From assembly GCF_000696185.1 (NCBI RefSeq), contig NZ_KK853997.1:3360277-3424276 (forward strand): a DNA stretch of 64,000 bases. Direction: 5' to 3'. Every line of letters starts with the position of its first letter. The first letter of the stretch is position 1. Below the pieces are notes generated by a model that had not been told where the DNA came from, did not search any database, and worked only from the letters and a program-made list of their open reading frames with translations. Source of the DNA: Kitasatospora cheerisanensis KCTC 2395. GTDB lineage: Bacteria > Actinomycetota > Actinomycetes > Streptomycetales > Streptomycetaceae. Shown here in pieces: positions 47,315 through 57,617 of the stretch. A program made the translations under genes and the position numbers.

Positions 47315-47854
47315 GACCGTCGTCCTCCGCAGCTGATCCGCGTCACGTTGAGCCTCCTGGCTGGTACGAACCTCTCCGACACGGCCGCCGCGACGGACCC
47401 CGATCCGATCGCCTCGCTCCGCGACCGATCCCGATGCCCTGCGCCTGCTGACCGCCTCCGTACATCCAACGACCGTCACTCGAATGAGTTACGGCTTCAG
47501 GTCCATCTCCACCACTGTACGTGGCCAACCCATCACACAAGAGCCACCTCGCGGTGCACACGCCGCACTTTTGTGCAGCTCGCGCGCGGTGCCCGCGCCG
47601 CGCACGCCTTCCGGCCGCGGTCCGCGCCCCGCCAACACCCGATCGGGGCGCGATTCGCCTTAAACCCTATTGCACCGTTTGTCCGTTTTTATAGCTTCCG
47701 TCAGGTCATTGACTGTTGTGTCGGACTGTGGGTGACTTGTCCATGTAGTTGGGTGTAAGTCATATTTCCAGGTGTCCGTACCGGTCCCGTGCAGCCTCGC
47801 CGCAGCAATCGCCCGTCGAGCCGCCAGGTCCCGCGTCATTGAAGGGAATGAGCC
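47315..47854. other. Divergent bldM-whiD control region
   Basis: A 540-bp region with unusually low GC from about 47645 to 47770. It holds the bldM promoter described separately. Ahead of whiD, TTGTCC and CATATT around 47740-47770 with an 18-bp gap could be a promoter, but the match is only fair. No small gene is supported. Confidence 0.5.
47466..47493 (-). promoter_or_regulatory. Sigma-BldN-type promoter of bldM
   Basis: On the minus strand, -35 CGTAAC (47488-47493) and -10 CGTTGG (47466-47471) are separated by 16 bp. The sigma-BldN consensus, as I recall it, is CGTAAC-N16-CGTTGA, and bldM is a known BldN target. This gives a leader of about 145 nt. Confidence 0.72.
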
Positions 47855-48181
47855 ATGGCAGATTTCTCCCGCCTCCCCGGCCCCAACGCAGACCTCTGGG
47901 ACTGGCAGCTCTCCGCCGCCTGCCGCGGCGTCGACAGCTCGCTGTTCTTCCACCCCGAGGGCGAGCGGGGCGCGGCCCGGACCTCGCGCGAGGCGAGCGC
48001 CAAGGAGGTCTGCATGCGCTGCCCGGTACGCGCCCAGTGCGCGGCCCACGCCCTGGCCGTCCGCGAGCCCTACGGGGTGTGGGGCGGCATGACGGAGGAC
48101 GAGCGCGAAGAGCTGCTCGGCCGCTCCCGCAACCGCCTGGTCGAGGTCCCGCTGGCCATGCCGCAGACCGTCCGCCACTGA
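47855..48181 (+). CDS. whiD: WhiB-family iron-sulfur regulator WhiD
   Basis: A 108-residue Wbl protein with the four cluster ligands C23, C53, C56 and C62, followed by the GVWGGMTEDERE turn and a basic C-terminus. The N-terminus MADFSRLPGPNADLWDWQL matches Streptomyces WhiD, needed for late sporulation. WhiD binds a [4Fe-4S] cluster and contacts the principal sigma factor. It is divergent from bldM. A GAAGGGA ribosome site lies upstream. Confidence 0.95.
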   Translation: MADFSRLPGPNADLWDWQLSAACRGVDSSLFFHPEGERGAARTSREASAKEVCMRCPVRAQCAAHALAVREPYGVWGGMTEDEREELLGRSRNRLVEVPLAMPQTVRH

Positions 48182-48319
48182 GCATCCGGTGAGCAGCCGC
48201 ACCCGCGTCCCGCCGCGGTGCCGGCCCCCGGCCAACTGAAGAAACGTTTCGCCACTCGCGCAGCGCCGCCCTGCACCGGGCCGGCGCCGCGCCCGTCTCC
48301 GGGGCCCTCCGGGAGCGCC

Positions 48320-49321
48320 TCAGCGGGCGGCGGCCGCCGCGGCCAGCTGATCCAGCATCAGCTCCACCGCCGGAACGCCCGCCAGGTCCGGCAGGGTCAG
48401 CGCCACCACCTCGCGCCGGGCCGGCTCCCCCGACGCCACCCGCACCGGCACCGCCGCCACCCCCGGGTGCCGCACCGACTCCAGTGCCAGCCCCGGCAGC
48501 ACCGCCACCCCCAGGCCCGCACCCACCAGGCCCACCACCGCCGGGTAGTCGTCGGTCGCGAACTCGATCGACGGCGCGAAGCCCGCGTCCGTGCACAGCT
48601 CCACCAGGTGCCCCCGGCACTGCGGGCAGCCCGCGATCCACTGCTCCTGCGCCAGCTCCGCGAGGTCCACCGGCTCGCCCTCGCCCCGGCCCGCCAGCGG
48701 GTGCCCCGCCGGCACCAGGCCCACCAGCGGATCGTCCAGCAGCGGCCGCACCACCAGCTCCGACCAGTCGTTCGCGGCGGCCGTCGCCGCCGCCTCCAGC
48801 GTCGCCTCGGCCCGCGCCTCGCGCAGCGTCGCGTGCGGCGACGGCAGGCTCAGGCCGCCCTGCGAGTCCGGGTACCGAAACGCGAGCGCCACCTCGCACT
48901 CCCCGCCGCGCAGCATCGCCAGCGCCTGCGGGGGCTCCGCCTCCACCAGCGAGACCCGCACCCCCGGATGCGCCGCCCGCACCTGCGCCACCGACCGCGG
49001 CACCAGCGTCGAACTCGCCGTCGGGAACGAGACCAGCCGCACCCGGCCCGCCCGCAGCCCCGCGATCGCCGCGACCTCCTCCTCGGCGGCGGACAGCCCC
49101 GCGAGGATCCCGTTCGCGTGCTTCAACAGCACCCGCCCGGCCTCGCTCAGCTGCATCTCCCGCCCCGACCGCACCACCAGCGGGGTGTCCACCGCCTTCT
49201 CCAGCGCCTTCATCTGCTGGCTCACCGCAGGCTGCGTGCACCCCAACTCCCGCGCCGCGGCAGAGAAGGACCCGGTCCGGGCGACGGCGTGCAGAACGCG
49301 GAGGTGGCGGGCTTCAATCAC
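48320..49321 (-). CDS. LysR-family transcriptional regulator
   Basis: A 333-residue LysR protein. The HTH is LRVLHAVARTGSFSAAARELGCTQPAVSQQMKALE (about 6-40, read in two parts), and a periplasmic-binding-like effector domain follows. GTG at 49321 is chosen because the neighbouring ATG leads to an immediate stop; AAGG lies upstream. The target is unknown: no metabolic gene is divergent from it. Confidence 0.88.
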   Translation of the reverse strand: MIEARHLRVLHAVARTGSFSAAARELGCTQPAVSQQMKALEKAVDTPLVVRSGREMQLSEAGRVLLKHANGILAGLSAAEEEVAAIAGLRAGRVRLVSFPTASSTLVPRSVAQVRAAHPGVRVSLVEAEPPQALAMLRGGECEVALAFRYPDSQGGLSLPSPHATLREARAEATLEAAATAAANDWSELVVRPLLDDPLVGLVPAGHPLAGRGEGEPVDLAELAQEQWIAGCPQCRGHLVELCTDAGFAPSIEFATDDYPAVVGLVGAGLGVAVLPGLALESVRHPGVAAVPVRVASGEPARREVVALTLPDLAGVPAVELMLDQLAAAAAAR

Positions 49322-49666
49322 GCCATCAACCTTAGGGGAGCCGGCCGAGTGCGCAGGCGGCTGCGAAAACAGGGGCGCAGGCGGGTGCGAAGACAGGGGC
49401 GCGTGGGGGCACCTCCCGGCCCGCCAGGGCTGGGGGAGAACTGCGCGGGACGGAAGGGCACCGAGCCGCAAGATCGCGACGCAGGCCAGTGACTTGCACG
49501 CGCTCGCGACCTCGCGGACCGGCCTCGCGCTTGTCGCGCGCTTCCCGCCGCCCACGCGAAAGGGGCGCGAGGTCCTGCACGCTCCGGCCCCGCACTACGA
49601 GAGTGCATGGCCGGTCGCGCAGTTCCTCGCGCCCCTGTCAGTCGCTACCGCTCAAGCGGCTCGCGC
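49322..49666. other. Intergenic region between the LysR gene and groEL
   Basis: This 345-bp gap has no supported gene. It contains direct repeats of an ACAGGGGCGCG unit (about 49370-49405), a GGGGGCACCTCCC...GGGCTGGGGGAGA hairpin near 49407-49442 of a type common in streptomycetes, and the inverted repeat listed separately. Confidence 0.55.
49561..49637. repeat. Imperfect inverted repeat downstream of groEL
   Basis: The arm at 49561-49581 and its near complement at 49616-49637 (about 18 of 21 match) could form a hairpin after groEL. The right arm is an inverted copy of the repeat at 7573-7632. Confidence 0.6.
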
Positions 49667-51313
<1,647 letters not shown>

Positions 51314-51401
51314 TCAGGGTGTGGTCTGCGTACGTGGAGCAACAACCGCGCCCCGGGCCCCTGTCAGTGTCGACACGGATCCGGGGCGGGCTGGGGACGT
51401 C

Positions 51402-51707
51402 TTACTTCTCGATGATGGCGAGAACGTCGCGAGCCGAGAGGACGAGGTACTCCTCGCCCTGGTACTTCACCTCGGTGCCGCCGTACTTCGAGTACAGGAC
51501 GATGTCACCGACGGCGACGTCGAGCGGCAGACGCTGGCCGTCCTCGAAGCGGCCCGGGCCGACGGCCAGGACGACGCCCTCCTGGGGCTTCTCCTTGGCG
51601 GTGTCCGGGATCACCAGGCCGGAGGCGGTGGTGGTCTCGGCGTCGAGCGGCTGGACCACGATGCGGTCCTCGAGCGGCTTGATGGCAACCTTGCTGCTGG
51701 TGGTCAC
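51402..51707 (-). CDS. groES: Co-chaperonin GroES
   Basis: A 101-residue cap protein of the GroEL chamber. Signature: [21 protein letters not shown], mobile loop [12 protein letters not shown] and the C-terminal [15 protein letters not shown]. First gene of the operon. A GGGGAG ribosome site is upstream. Regulated by two CIRCE elements. Confidence 0.97.
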   Translation of the reverse strand: MTTSSKVAIKPLEDRIVVQPLDAETTTASGLVIPDTAKEKPQEGVVLAVGPGRFEDGQRLPLDVAVGDIVLYSKYGGTEVKYQGEEYLVLSARDVLAIIEK

Positions 51708-51803
51708 GTCCGAGCTCCCCTTCGGAGATTACGGGGTTGTCTAACAGGTAGGTGGGCGAGGGTGTGCGACTGCCGTCGCGGGGGTCAGACACACATCTTC
51801 GCG

Positions 51804-51831
51804 TTAGCACTCCCCCGGGGGAGAGTGCCAG
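51804..51831. promoter_or_regulatory. CIRCE-like operator 1 (HrcA site)
   Basis: TTAGCACTC (51804-51812) and GAGTGCCAG (51823-51831) with a 10-bp spacer rather than the usual 9. It lies near the expected start of groES transcription. Confidence 0.75.
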
Positions 51832-51836
51832 GAACG

Positions 51837-51865
51837 ACCATAGGACGCCGTTAGCACTCAGTCAA
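51837..51865 (-). promoter_or_regulatory. Vegetative promoter of groES-groEL
   Basis: On the minus strand, -35 TTGACT (51860-51865) and -10 TATGGT (51837-51842) are separated by 17 bp. The -35 lies inside CIRCE 2, so HrcA would block polymerase directly. Confidence 0.75.
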
Positions 51866-51877
51866 CCAGAGTGCCAA
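51851..51877. promoter_or_regulatory. CIRCE operator 2 (HrcA site)
   Basis: TTAGCACTC-N9-GAGTGCCAA, with one base off the CIRCE consensus TTAGCACTC-N9-GAGTGCTAA. It overlaps the -35 of the groES promoter. Confidence 0.92.
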
Positions 51878-51979
51878 CGCCGTCGTGTCGGAGTTCGGCT
51901 CCGACGCCCCGGCGGATTCCGGATTTCCGGCCGGGCCACCGGGAACACGGCCGGTGGGCGGGGCGGGGACAATGGGGCG

Positions 51980-53158
51980 GTGGAGATCGAGTCGTTCCGG
52001 GCGCTGCTGACCGAGCAGGGGCAGGCGCTGCTGGCCGAGTTGCGGGGTTTCACCGCGGATCAGGAGCTCGCGCTGGCGACCCGGCTGCGGCGGGAGTACC
52101 CGGCCGAGCTGGTGCGGGCGGCGTTCGAGCAGGCGCGGCTGCGGCAGCGGGCGGAGGCGAAGTTCGGGGCGGACGCCGCCTCGATGTACTTCACCCAGCA
52201 CGGCGTGGAGCAGGCGACCCGGCGCAGCGTGGCGGAGTGGCGGGCGGGCCGGTTCGCGGCGCTCGGGGTGGAGCGGCTGGCGGACCTGTGCTGCGGGATC
52301 GGCGGCGACGCGATCGCGCTGGCCCGGGCCGGGATCACGGTGCTGGCGGTCGACCGGGACGAGCTGACCTGCGAGGTTGCGCGGGCGAACGCGGCGGCGC
52401 TGGGCGTGGCGGAGCTGGTGGAGGTGCGCTGCGCGGACGTCGCGGACGTCGACACAAACGGCTTCGACGCGGTGTTCACCGATCCGGCGCGGCGCACCTC
52501 GCGGGGCCGGGTGTTCGATCCGGAGGCGTACTCGCCGCCGCTGTCCTGGGCGGTGGAGGCGGCCCGGCGGACGCCGTTCGGGGCGTTGAAGGTGGCGCCG
52601 GGGATCCCGCACGAGCTGGTGCCGGAGGGCGCCGAGGCGGAGTGGGTGTCGGACCGGGGCGAGGTGAAGGAGGCGGTGCTGTGGTTCGGCACGGCGGCCG
52701 CCGAGCCGTACCGGGCGACCCTGCTGCCGGGCCCGCACTCGCTGGCCGGCGGGGCGCTGCCGGACCCTCCGGTGGGCCCGGTGGGCCGGTACCTGTACGA
52801 GCCGGACGGCGCGGTGATCCGGGGCCGGATGGTCGCCGAGGTGGTGGCGTCGGTGAACGGCCGGCTGCTCGACCCGATGATCGCGTACGTCACCTCGGAC
52901 GAGCTGCACCCGACGCCGTACGCGCAGGCGTACGAGCTGTCCGACGTGCTGCCGTACAACGTCAAGAAGTTGAAGGCGCTGGTGAAGGAGCGCCGGATCG
53001 GCACCGTGGTGATCAAGAAGCGCGGGGCGTCGGTGGTGCCGGAGGAGTTGCGGCGGCAGCTGAAGCCGTCCGGGCCGAACGCGGTGACGGTGATCGTGGC
53101 CCGTACCGCGGCCGGCCCGGTGATGATGCTGGGTCAGCCGGCCGGCTTGGCGATGTAG
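51980..53158 (+). CDS. Class I SAM-dependent methyltransferase with THUMP-like domain
   Basis: A 392-residue protein. Helical N-terminus, then SAM motif I DLCCGIGGDAIALA, motif II VLAVDRDE and a DPAR catalytic segment (FTDPARRTSRGR). A C-terminal THUMP-like domain (VVIKKRGASVVPEELRR) suggests an RNA substrate. GTG at 51980 is seven bases after GACAAT, a probable -10, so the mRNA may be leaderless. It overlaps the convergent deacetylase gene by 25 bp. The exact substrate is unknown. Confidence 0.82.
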   Translation: MEIESFRALLTEQGQALLAELRGFTADQELALATRLRREYPAELVRAAFEQARLRQRAEAKFGADAASMYFTQHGVEQATRRSVAEWRAGRFAALGVERLADLCCGIGGDAIALARAGITVLAVDRDELTCEVARANAAALGVAELVEVRCADVADVDTNGFDAVFTDPARRTSRGRVFDPEAYSPPLSWAVEAARRTPFGALKVAPGIPHELVPEGAEAEWVSDRGEVKEAVLWFGTAAAEPYRATLLPGPHSLAGGALPDPPVGPVGRYLYEPDGAVIRGRMVAEVVASVNGRLLDPMIAYVTSDELHPTPYAQAYELSDVLPYNVKKLKALVKERRIGTVVIKKRGASVVPEELRRQLKPSGPNAVTVIVARTAAGPVMMLGQPAGLAM

Positions 53159-54021
53159 TCGTCGAGGCGGGCGACGGCGAAGCCCTGTTCCTGGATGCGG
53201 GCGAGCAGCTCGCCGAACATCTGGGTCATGGTCTCGCCCTTGAGGTCGGACGGGCCGCGGAAGTGGGCGAGGATGATGTCGCCGTTCTTCAGCTTCTTGT
53301 CGGCGGCCTGGTACTGCATGTCGTGGATCTGCATGGATTCGCGCCACAGCACGATGGCCCGCGGCCCGCACTCCTGCACGGAGGTGTTCAGGGTCGGGGT
53401 GTTCGCGCCGTCGCCGTAGGGCGGGCGGAACAGGTACGGGGCGGTGCCGTACTGCTCGGTGAGGGCGGTCTGGTCGTCGCAGATCTGGGTCTTCTGCTGG
53501 GCGGCCGAGAGCTTGCTCATCACCGGGTGGTTGACGGTGTGGTTCTGGACGGTGTTGCCGAGCGCCTGCAGTTCCTTGAAGTAGCCGTAGTTGTTCTTGA
53601 CGATGTCCTTGGTCAGGAACATCGTGATCGGCACCTTCAGGTCGGTGAGCATCTGGACGAACTTGGGGTCCTTCTCGGCCCCGTCGTCGATGGTGATGAA
53701 CACGACCTTGTCCTGGGTGGGGACTTCGCTGAACACCGGCACCGCACCGGTCCTGGTCAGCTTGATCGGCTTGTCGGCGGGCGGCGCGGGCGCCTTGGCC
53801 ATCGGCTGGAGGCCCCACTTCGCCCAGGCGGCGGTGCCGGCCGTGTCCTGCGCGGGGGCGGACGCGGGGGCGGAGGCGCCCGATCCGGCGCCGGAGGACG
53901 CGGCGGCGGGCTGCACGGGGACGGGCGACTTCGCGGCGGGCGCGGAGCTGCCGCACCCGCTCGCCGCCAGCAGTACGGCGAGCGCACCCGCGCCGTACCC
54001 GATCCGGGCCCTGTTCGTCAC
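53134..54021 (-). CDS. Polysaccharide deacetylase lipoprotein (NodB fold)
   Basis: A 295-residue exported protein. The signal peptide ends in the lipobox LAASGC, a Pro/Ala/Ser linker follows, and the NodB domain starts near residue 105. Motifs: ITIDDG (first Asp-Asp), NHTVNHP (the two metal His), RPPYGDG and a late HFRG. All metal residues are present, so it is likely an active cell-wall or glycan deacetylase outside the membrane. Confidence 0.88.
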   Translation of the reverse strand: MTNRARIGYGAGALAVLLAASGCGSSAPAAKSPVPVQPAAASSGAGSGASAPASAPAQDTAGTAAWAKWGLQPMAKAPAPPADKPIKLTRTGAVPVFSEVPTQDKVVFITIDDGAEKDPKFVQMLTDLKVPITMFLTKDIVKNNYGYFKELQALGNTVQNHTVNHPVMSKLSAAQQKTQICDDQTALTEQYGTAPYLFRPPYGDGANTPTLNTSVQECGPRAIVLWRESMQIHDMQYQAADKKLKNGDIILAHFRGPSDLKGETMTQMFGELLARIQEQGFAVARLDDYIAKPAG

Positions 54022-54090
54022 CGGTCTCCCCCGCTCTTCCTCTACACGCGTGTCGATGTACTGGACGAACGCTACCGGCTCCGCGGTTGC

Positions 54091-54351
54091 CTATCCGACA
54101 TCCGTGCGGGTGAAGGTCCAGCGGTGCACCGGCCGGGCCAGCAGCCCGGCCGGGGGCTCCGGCACCGGCTGCGGTTCGGCCGTCCACAGCGCGATCAGCA
54201 GAACCCGGTCGCCGGGCGCGGTGAACAGTTCGACCCGCTCCAGGCCGGCCGCTGCGCGCACCGCGGGCAGCGCGAACTCCCGCGCCCAGGCGTGCAGTTC
54301 GCTCCCCCGGCCGTCGGCCGCCCGGGCCTCCCACATGGCCGCGAGGGTCAC
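54091..54351 (-). CDS. Small conserved protein coupled to tsaD
   Basis: An 86-residue protein. Its GTG (54351) overlaps the tsaD stop by 4 bp (GTGA); an ATG at 54336 is an alternative. Alternating strand-like segments ([25 protein letters not shown]) recall an alpha/beta ferredoxin-like fold, but I do not recognise the family. It is the last gene of tsaB-rimI-tsaD. Confidence 0.65.
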   Translation of the reverse strand: MTLAAMWEARAADGRGSELHAWAREFALPAVRAAAGLERVELFTAPGDRVLLIALWTAEPQPVPEPPAGLLARPVHRWTFTRTDVG

Positions 54352-55433
54352 TTGAGCGCCTCGTGCGCGTGCGCGTGGAAGTCGCCGTGCTCGCCGGGCA
54401 CGTGGGTCTCGGTGACCGGCAGCGAGGAGTCCGCGGACAGGTCGAAGGAGGACGGGGTGCGGTTGCGCCAGACCATCTCGGAGCCGAGCGCGGCCACCAT
54501 CGCGCCGTTGTCGGTGCAGAGGCCGGGGCGCGGCACCCGCAGCACGATGCCGGCCTTGTCGCAGCGCTGCTGCGCCATCTCGCGGAGCCGGGAGTTCGCG
54601 GCGACGCCGCCGCCGATCATCAGGTGGTCGACGCCGTTGTCCTTGCACGCCCGGACGGCCTTGCGGGTGAGCACGTCGGTGACCGCCTCCTGGAAGGACG
54701 CGGCGACGTCCGCCACCGGCACGGTCTCGCCGGCCCGGCGCTTGGCCTCGACCCAGCGCGCCACGGCGGTCTTCAGGCCGGAGAACGAGAAGTCGTAGGC
54801 CGGGTCGCTCGCGCTGCTCAGGCCGCGCGGGAAGGCGATCGCCTTCCCGTCGCCCTCGCGGGCCATCCGGTCGACCACCGGGCCGCCGGGGAAGCCCAGG
54901 CCGAGGACGCGGGCGACCTTGTCGAAGGCCTCGCCGGCCGCGTCGTCGATGGTCGCGCCGAGCGGCCGGACGTCGGTGGTGATGTCGCCGCTGAGCAGCA
55001 GCGAGGAGTGCCCGCCGGAGACCAGCAGCGCCATCGTCGGCTCGGGCAGCCGGCCGTGCTCCAGCTGGTCGACGCAGATGTGCGAAGCCAGGTGGTTCAC
55101 GCCGTACAGCGGCTTGTCGAGCGCCCAGGCGTACGCCTTGGCGGCGCTGACGCCGACCAGCAGCGCGCCGGCCAGGCCGGGGCCGGCGGTGACGGCGATG
55201 CCGTCGAGGTCGCTCGCCTTGACGCCGGCGGTGTCCAGCGCGCGCTGAATGGTGGGGACCATCGCCTCCAGGTGCGCGCGGCTGGCGATCTCGGGGACGA
55301 CGCCGCCGAACCGGGCGTGGTCGTTGACCGAGGAGGCGACCGCGTCGGCGAGCAGCGTGGTGCCGCGGACGATGCCGACGCCGGTCTCGTCGCAGGAGGT
55401 CTCGATACCGAGGACGAGCGGTTCGTCAGCCAT
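54348..55433 (-). CDS. tsaD: tRNA N6-adenosine threonylcarbamoyltransferase
   Basis: A 361-residue enzyme that moves threonylcarbamoyl to A37 of ANN-decoding tRNAs. ASKHA motifs [10 protein letters not shown] and [12 protein letters not shown], metal ligands H114 and H118 in NHLASHI, and SGGHSSLL are all present. ATG at 55433 lies inside rimI (8-bp overlap). Works with TsaB and TsaE, also encoded here. Confidence 0.96.
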   Translation of the reverse strand: MADEPLVLGIETSCDETGVGIVRGTTLLADAVASSVNDHARFGGVVPEIASRAHLEAMVPTIQRALDTAGVKASDLDGIAVTAGPGLAGALLVGVSAAKAYAWALDKPLYGVNHLASHICVDQLEHGRLPEPTMALLVSGGHSSLLLSGDITTDVRPLGATIDDAAGEAFDKVARVLGLGFPGGPVVDRMAREGDGKAIAFPRGLSSASDPAYDFSFSGLKTAVARWVEAKRRAGETVPVADVAASFQEAVTDVLTRKAVRACKDNGVDHLMIGGGVAANSRLREMAQQRCDKAGIVLRVPRPGLCTDNGAMVAALGSEMVWRNRTPSSFDLSADSSLPVTETHVPGEHGDFHAHAHEALK

Positions 55434-55929
55434 TGTGATGATCCTTCAGATCGCTTGCATCGCTTGCCAGGTGGTCCAGACGCATCACCAGTGCGTCCAC
55501 GTTGGCGGGCTGGTAGTAGCCCCGCCGGATGCCGACCGGCTCGAACCCGAACCGCTCGTACAGCCGCTGCGCGCGCAGGTTGTCCACCCGCACCTCCAGC
55601 AGCAGCTCGGCGCAGCCGCGCCGGACCGACTCCTCGATCAGCTCGGCCAGCAGCATCGCCCCGAGGCCCGCGCCCTGGTGGCCGGACTCCACGGCGATGG
55701 TCTGCACGTCGCCGTCCGGCCCGACCGCCATCAGCCCGGCGTACCCGACCAGCGCGCCGTCCTCGTCCACCGCCACCACGTAGTGCCGGCTGCCGCCGGG
55801 GTGGGCGTCGGCCAGCTCCGACCAGTACATGCCGCGCGACCAGGCGTCGTCGGGGAACAGCCGGTGCTCCAGCTCCATGACGGGCTCGATGTCCCACCAC
55901 CGCATGGGACGCAGCGAGAACCTAGCCAC
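55426..55929 (-). CDS. rimI: Ribosomal protein S18-alanine N-acetyltransferase-like GNAT
   Basis: A 167-residue GNAT acetyltransferase. The acetyl-CoA motif is [15 protein letters not shown] and the C-terminal pair is [13 protein letters not shown]. Position between tsaB and tsaD is typical for RimI. The GTG at 55929 gives the longest form; an ATG eight codons later (MRWWDIEPV) is also possible. Substrate by analogy. Confidence 0.9.
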   Translation of the reverse strand: MARFSLRPMRWWDIEPVMELEHRLFPDDAWSRGMYWSELADAHPGGSRHYVVAVDEDGALVGYAGLMAVGPDGDVQTIAVESGHQGAGLGAMLLAELIEESVRRGCAELLLEVRVDNLRAQRLYERFGFEPVGIRRGYYQPANVDALVMRLDHLASDASDLKDHHNG

Positions 55930-55950
55930 GGCCGGACAGTCCCGCGCCCG

Positions 55951-56598
55951 TCACGCCGGAAGCACCGCCTTGTAGCCGGCCGGCACCTGCGCGTCCGGCC
56001 GCCGCAGGTACAGCGGGGCGTTCGGCAGCAGCGCGCGGCCGGCGGCCAGCTCGCGGACCGCGAAGTCGGCCAGCGCGCCCGCCGAGACGTGCTCGGGGCC
56101 GCTCGCCGCCGGCAGGCCGTACAGCAGCGCGCCCGCGCCGACCGTCCGCGCGCCGGGCTCGATCTCCGCCGGGCGGTCCACCGAGGGGCCGGAGACCCGG
56201 GCACCGGACGCGTCGTAGGAGGCCCAGTAGACCTCCTTGCGGCGCGCGTCGGTGGCCACCGCGAAGGCGCCGTCCAGGCCCTCGGTGCGGGCCTGGTGGG
56301 CGATCGCGTCGAGGGTGCAGACGCCGTGCACGGGCAGGCCGAGCGCGTCGCCGAGCGCGGCGGCGGTCACCAGGCCGACCCGCAGGCCGGTGTACGGGCC
56401 GGGGCCGACGCCGACCGCCAGGTCGGTGAGCTGCCGCTTGTCCACGCCGGCGGTGCGCAGCACGGCGTCGATGGTCGGCAGCAGCAGTTCGCCGTGTCGG
56501 CGGGCGTCGACCTCGTAGGACTCGGCGAGCACGCGCTCGCCGTCGTGGACGGCGGCCGTGACGGCGGGGGTGGCGGTGTCGAAGGCGAGGAGGAGCAC
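55951..56598 (-). CDS. tsaB: tRNA threonylcarbamoyladenosine biosynthesis protein TsaB
   Basis: A 215-residue ASKHA-fold partner that binds TsaD. Features: LLLAFDTATPAVTAAV, RRHGELLLPTIDAVL and GVGPGPYTGLRVG. GTG at 56598 is seven bases after TAACCT (-10-like), so a leaderless start is likely. First gene of tsaB-rimI-tsaD. Confidence 0.93.
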   Translation of the reverse strand: MLLLAFDTATPAVTAAVHDGERVLAESYEVDARRHGELLLPTIDAVLRTAGVDKRQLTDLAVGVGPGPYTGLRVGLVTAAALGDALGLPVHGVCTLDAIAHQARTEGLDGAFAVATDARRKEVYWASYDASGARVSGPSVDRPAEIEPGARTVGAGALLYGLPAASGPEHVSAGALADFAVRELAAGRALLPNAPLYLRRPDAQVPAGYKAVLPA

Positions 56599-56732
56599 GG
56601 GTTCAAGGTTAGAGGGTCCGGCGCGGGTGCCCGCACCGGCCGGGAACACACGATCGGAAGAGGCCGAAGCGGCGCGGCGGACCTGGCACGATGGGCCTTC
56701 GGACGTGAGACGCGGAGCGTTGAGGAGCAGAC

Positions 56733-57302
56733 GTGGCGAAGCTGGGTCCTGGTGCGGTGGTCGGCGGGCTGACCCTGGGGGCCATGGCGGTGATCGGGCT
56801 GTTGGCGTTCCAGGCGAACGGCGCCGCGTCCCGGGCGGTGGCGGCCACCCCGGCGGCCCCGGCGAGCGCCCCGGCGGCGGCGGCCCCGGCGAGCGAGAAG
56901 CCGACCGCTCCCCCGCTGCCGGCCGACTCCGGGACGGGCCTGCGGGTGGTGTTCTCGCTGAAGGACCGCCAGGTGTGGCTGGTCGACCCGAAGAAGCCGG
57001 ATCCGGTGCTCGCCTCGTTCAAGGTGTCGCCGGGCAGCGCGCTGCCGAACCCGGGCGCGTACACGGTCTACAGCCGCACCGCCGCGGGCACCGGCACGGA
57101 CGGCCGGAAGATCGAGCACGTGGTGCGGTTCGCCCAGCAGCAGGGCACGGTGTTCGGTTTCAGCTCGCTGGTGGACGAGAACGCGGCCGCGCCCTCGGTC
57201 GACCCGAAGACCAAGACCGGCGGCATCCGGGCGTCCCGGCCGGACGGCCAGGCGCTGTGGGACTTCGCGCCGAACGGCACCCGGGTCGTCGTGGTCGCCT
57301 GA
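56733..57302 (+). CDS. Secreted or membrane-anchored YkuD-like protein lacking the catalytic Cys
   Basis: A 189-residue protein with an N-terminal membrane or signal segment (about 8-27), an Ala/Pro linker, and a domain from residue 68. Segments QVWLVDPKKPDPVLASFKVS, GAYTVYSR and GGIRASRPDGQALWDFAPNG with a following GTRVVVV parallel the L,D-transpeptidase (YkuD) fold. Where active enzymes have HGC[IV]R, it reads GGIR, so no nucleophile. GTG start with GAGGAG upstream. Inserted between tsaB and tsaE on the opposite strand. Fold assignment is my inference. Confidence 0.7.
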   Translation: MAKLGPGAVVGGLTLGAMAVIGLLAFQANGAASRAVAATPAAPASAPAAAAPASEKPTAPPLPADSGTGLRVVFSLKDRQVWLVDPKKPDPVLASFKVSPGSALPNPGAYTVYSRTAAGTGTDGRKIEHVVRFAQQQGTVFGFSSLVDENAAAPSVDPKTKTGGIRASRPDGQALWDFAPNGTRVVVVA

Positions 57303-57312
57303 CGCCCCGCCG

Positions 57313-57516
57313 CTAGGCGGCGTGCCGCTCGGGCGGGGTGGAGACCGCCTCGGCGGCCCGGCAGGACGCCAGCAGGACGCGCATCGGCACCGGTGCGGCG
57401 TCGCTGCGCGGCTCGTGCGCGTCGGGGCACGCGGCCCCGGCGGGGGCGTCGGCCGGTTCGGGACGGATCTCGGCCGGTTCGGGACGGGTGTCGGTCCGGG
57501 GGGTGGTGCTCGCCAT
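57313..57516 (-). CDS. 67-residue protein downstream of an iron box
   Basis: A Pro/Ala/Glu-rich 67-residue protein with two Cys (AACPDAHEP, LLASCRAAE). GGGAGG lies seven bases before the ATG, and an IdeR/DmdR-type iron box lies just upstream, so it may be made under iron limitation. No family recognised, no signal peptide. Its stop is 10 bp from the convergent YkuD-like gene. Confidence 0.65.
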   Translation of the reverse strand: MASTTPRTDTRPEPAEIRPEPADAPAGAACPDAHEPRSDAAPVPMRVLLASCRAAEAVSTPPERHAA

Positions 57517-57526
57517 GGGGCGCCTC

Positions 57527-57546
57527 CCTAGTTAGGCACACCTAAC
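57527..57546 (-). promoter_or_regulatory. DmdR/IdeR iron box
   Basis: GTTAGGCACACCTAAC (57531-57546) is an inverted repeat that matches 14 of 15 bases of the right part of the actinobacterial iron-box consensus TTAGGTTAGGCTCACCTAA. It touches the ribosome site of the 67-aa gene, a position suited to repression. Confidence 0.75.
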
Positions 57547-57617
57547 CTGCTGTCGCCATCCCATCACGCCCACCGGCCGGGCCGCAACAGTTTCCCGACG
57601 CGCTGTCGGAAACCGCC

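Noticed and set aside
47660..48235. Minus-strand frame opposite whiD
   Set aside because: Shadow of whiD, which is certain from its four Cys and its match to the known protein.
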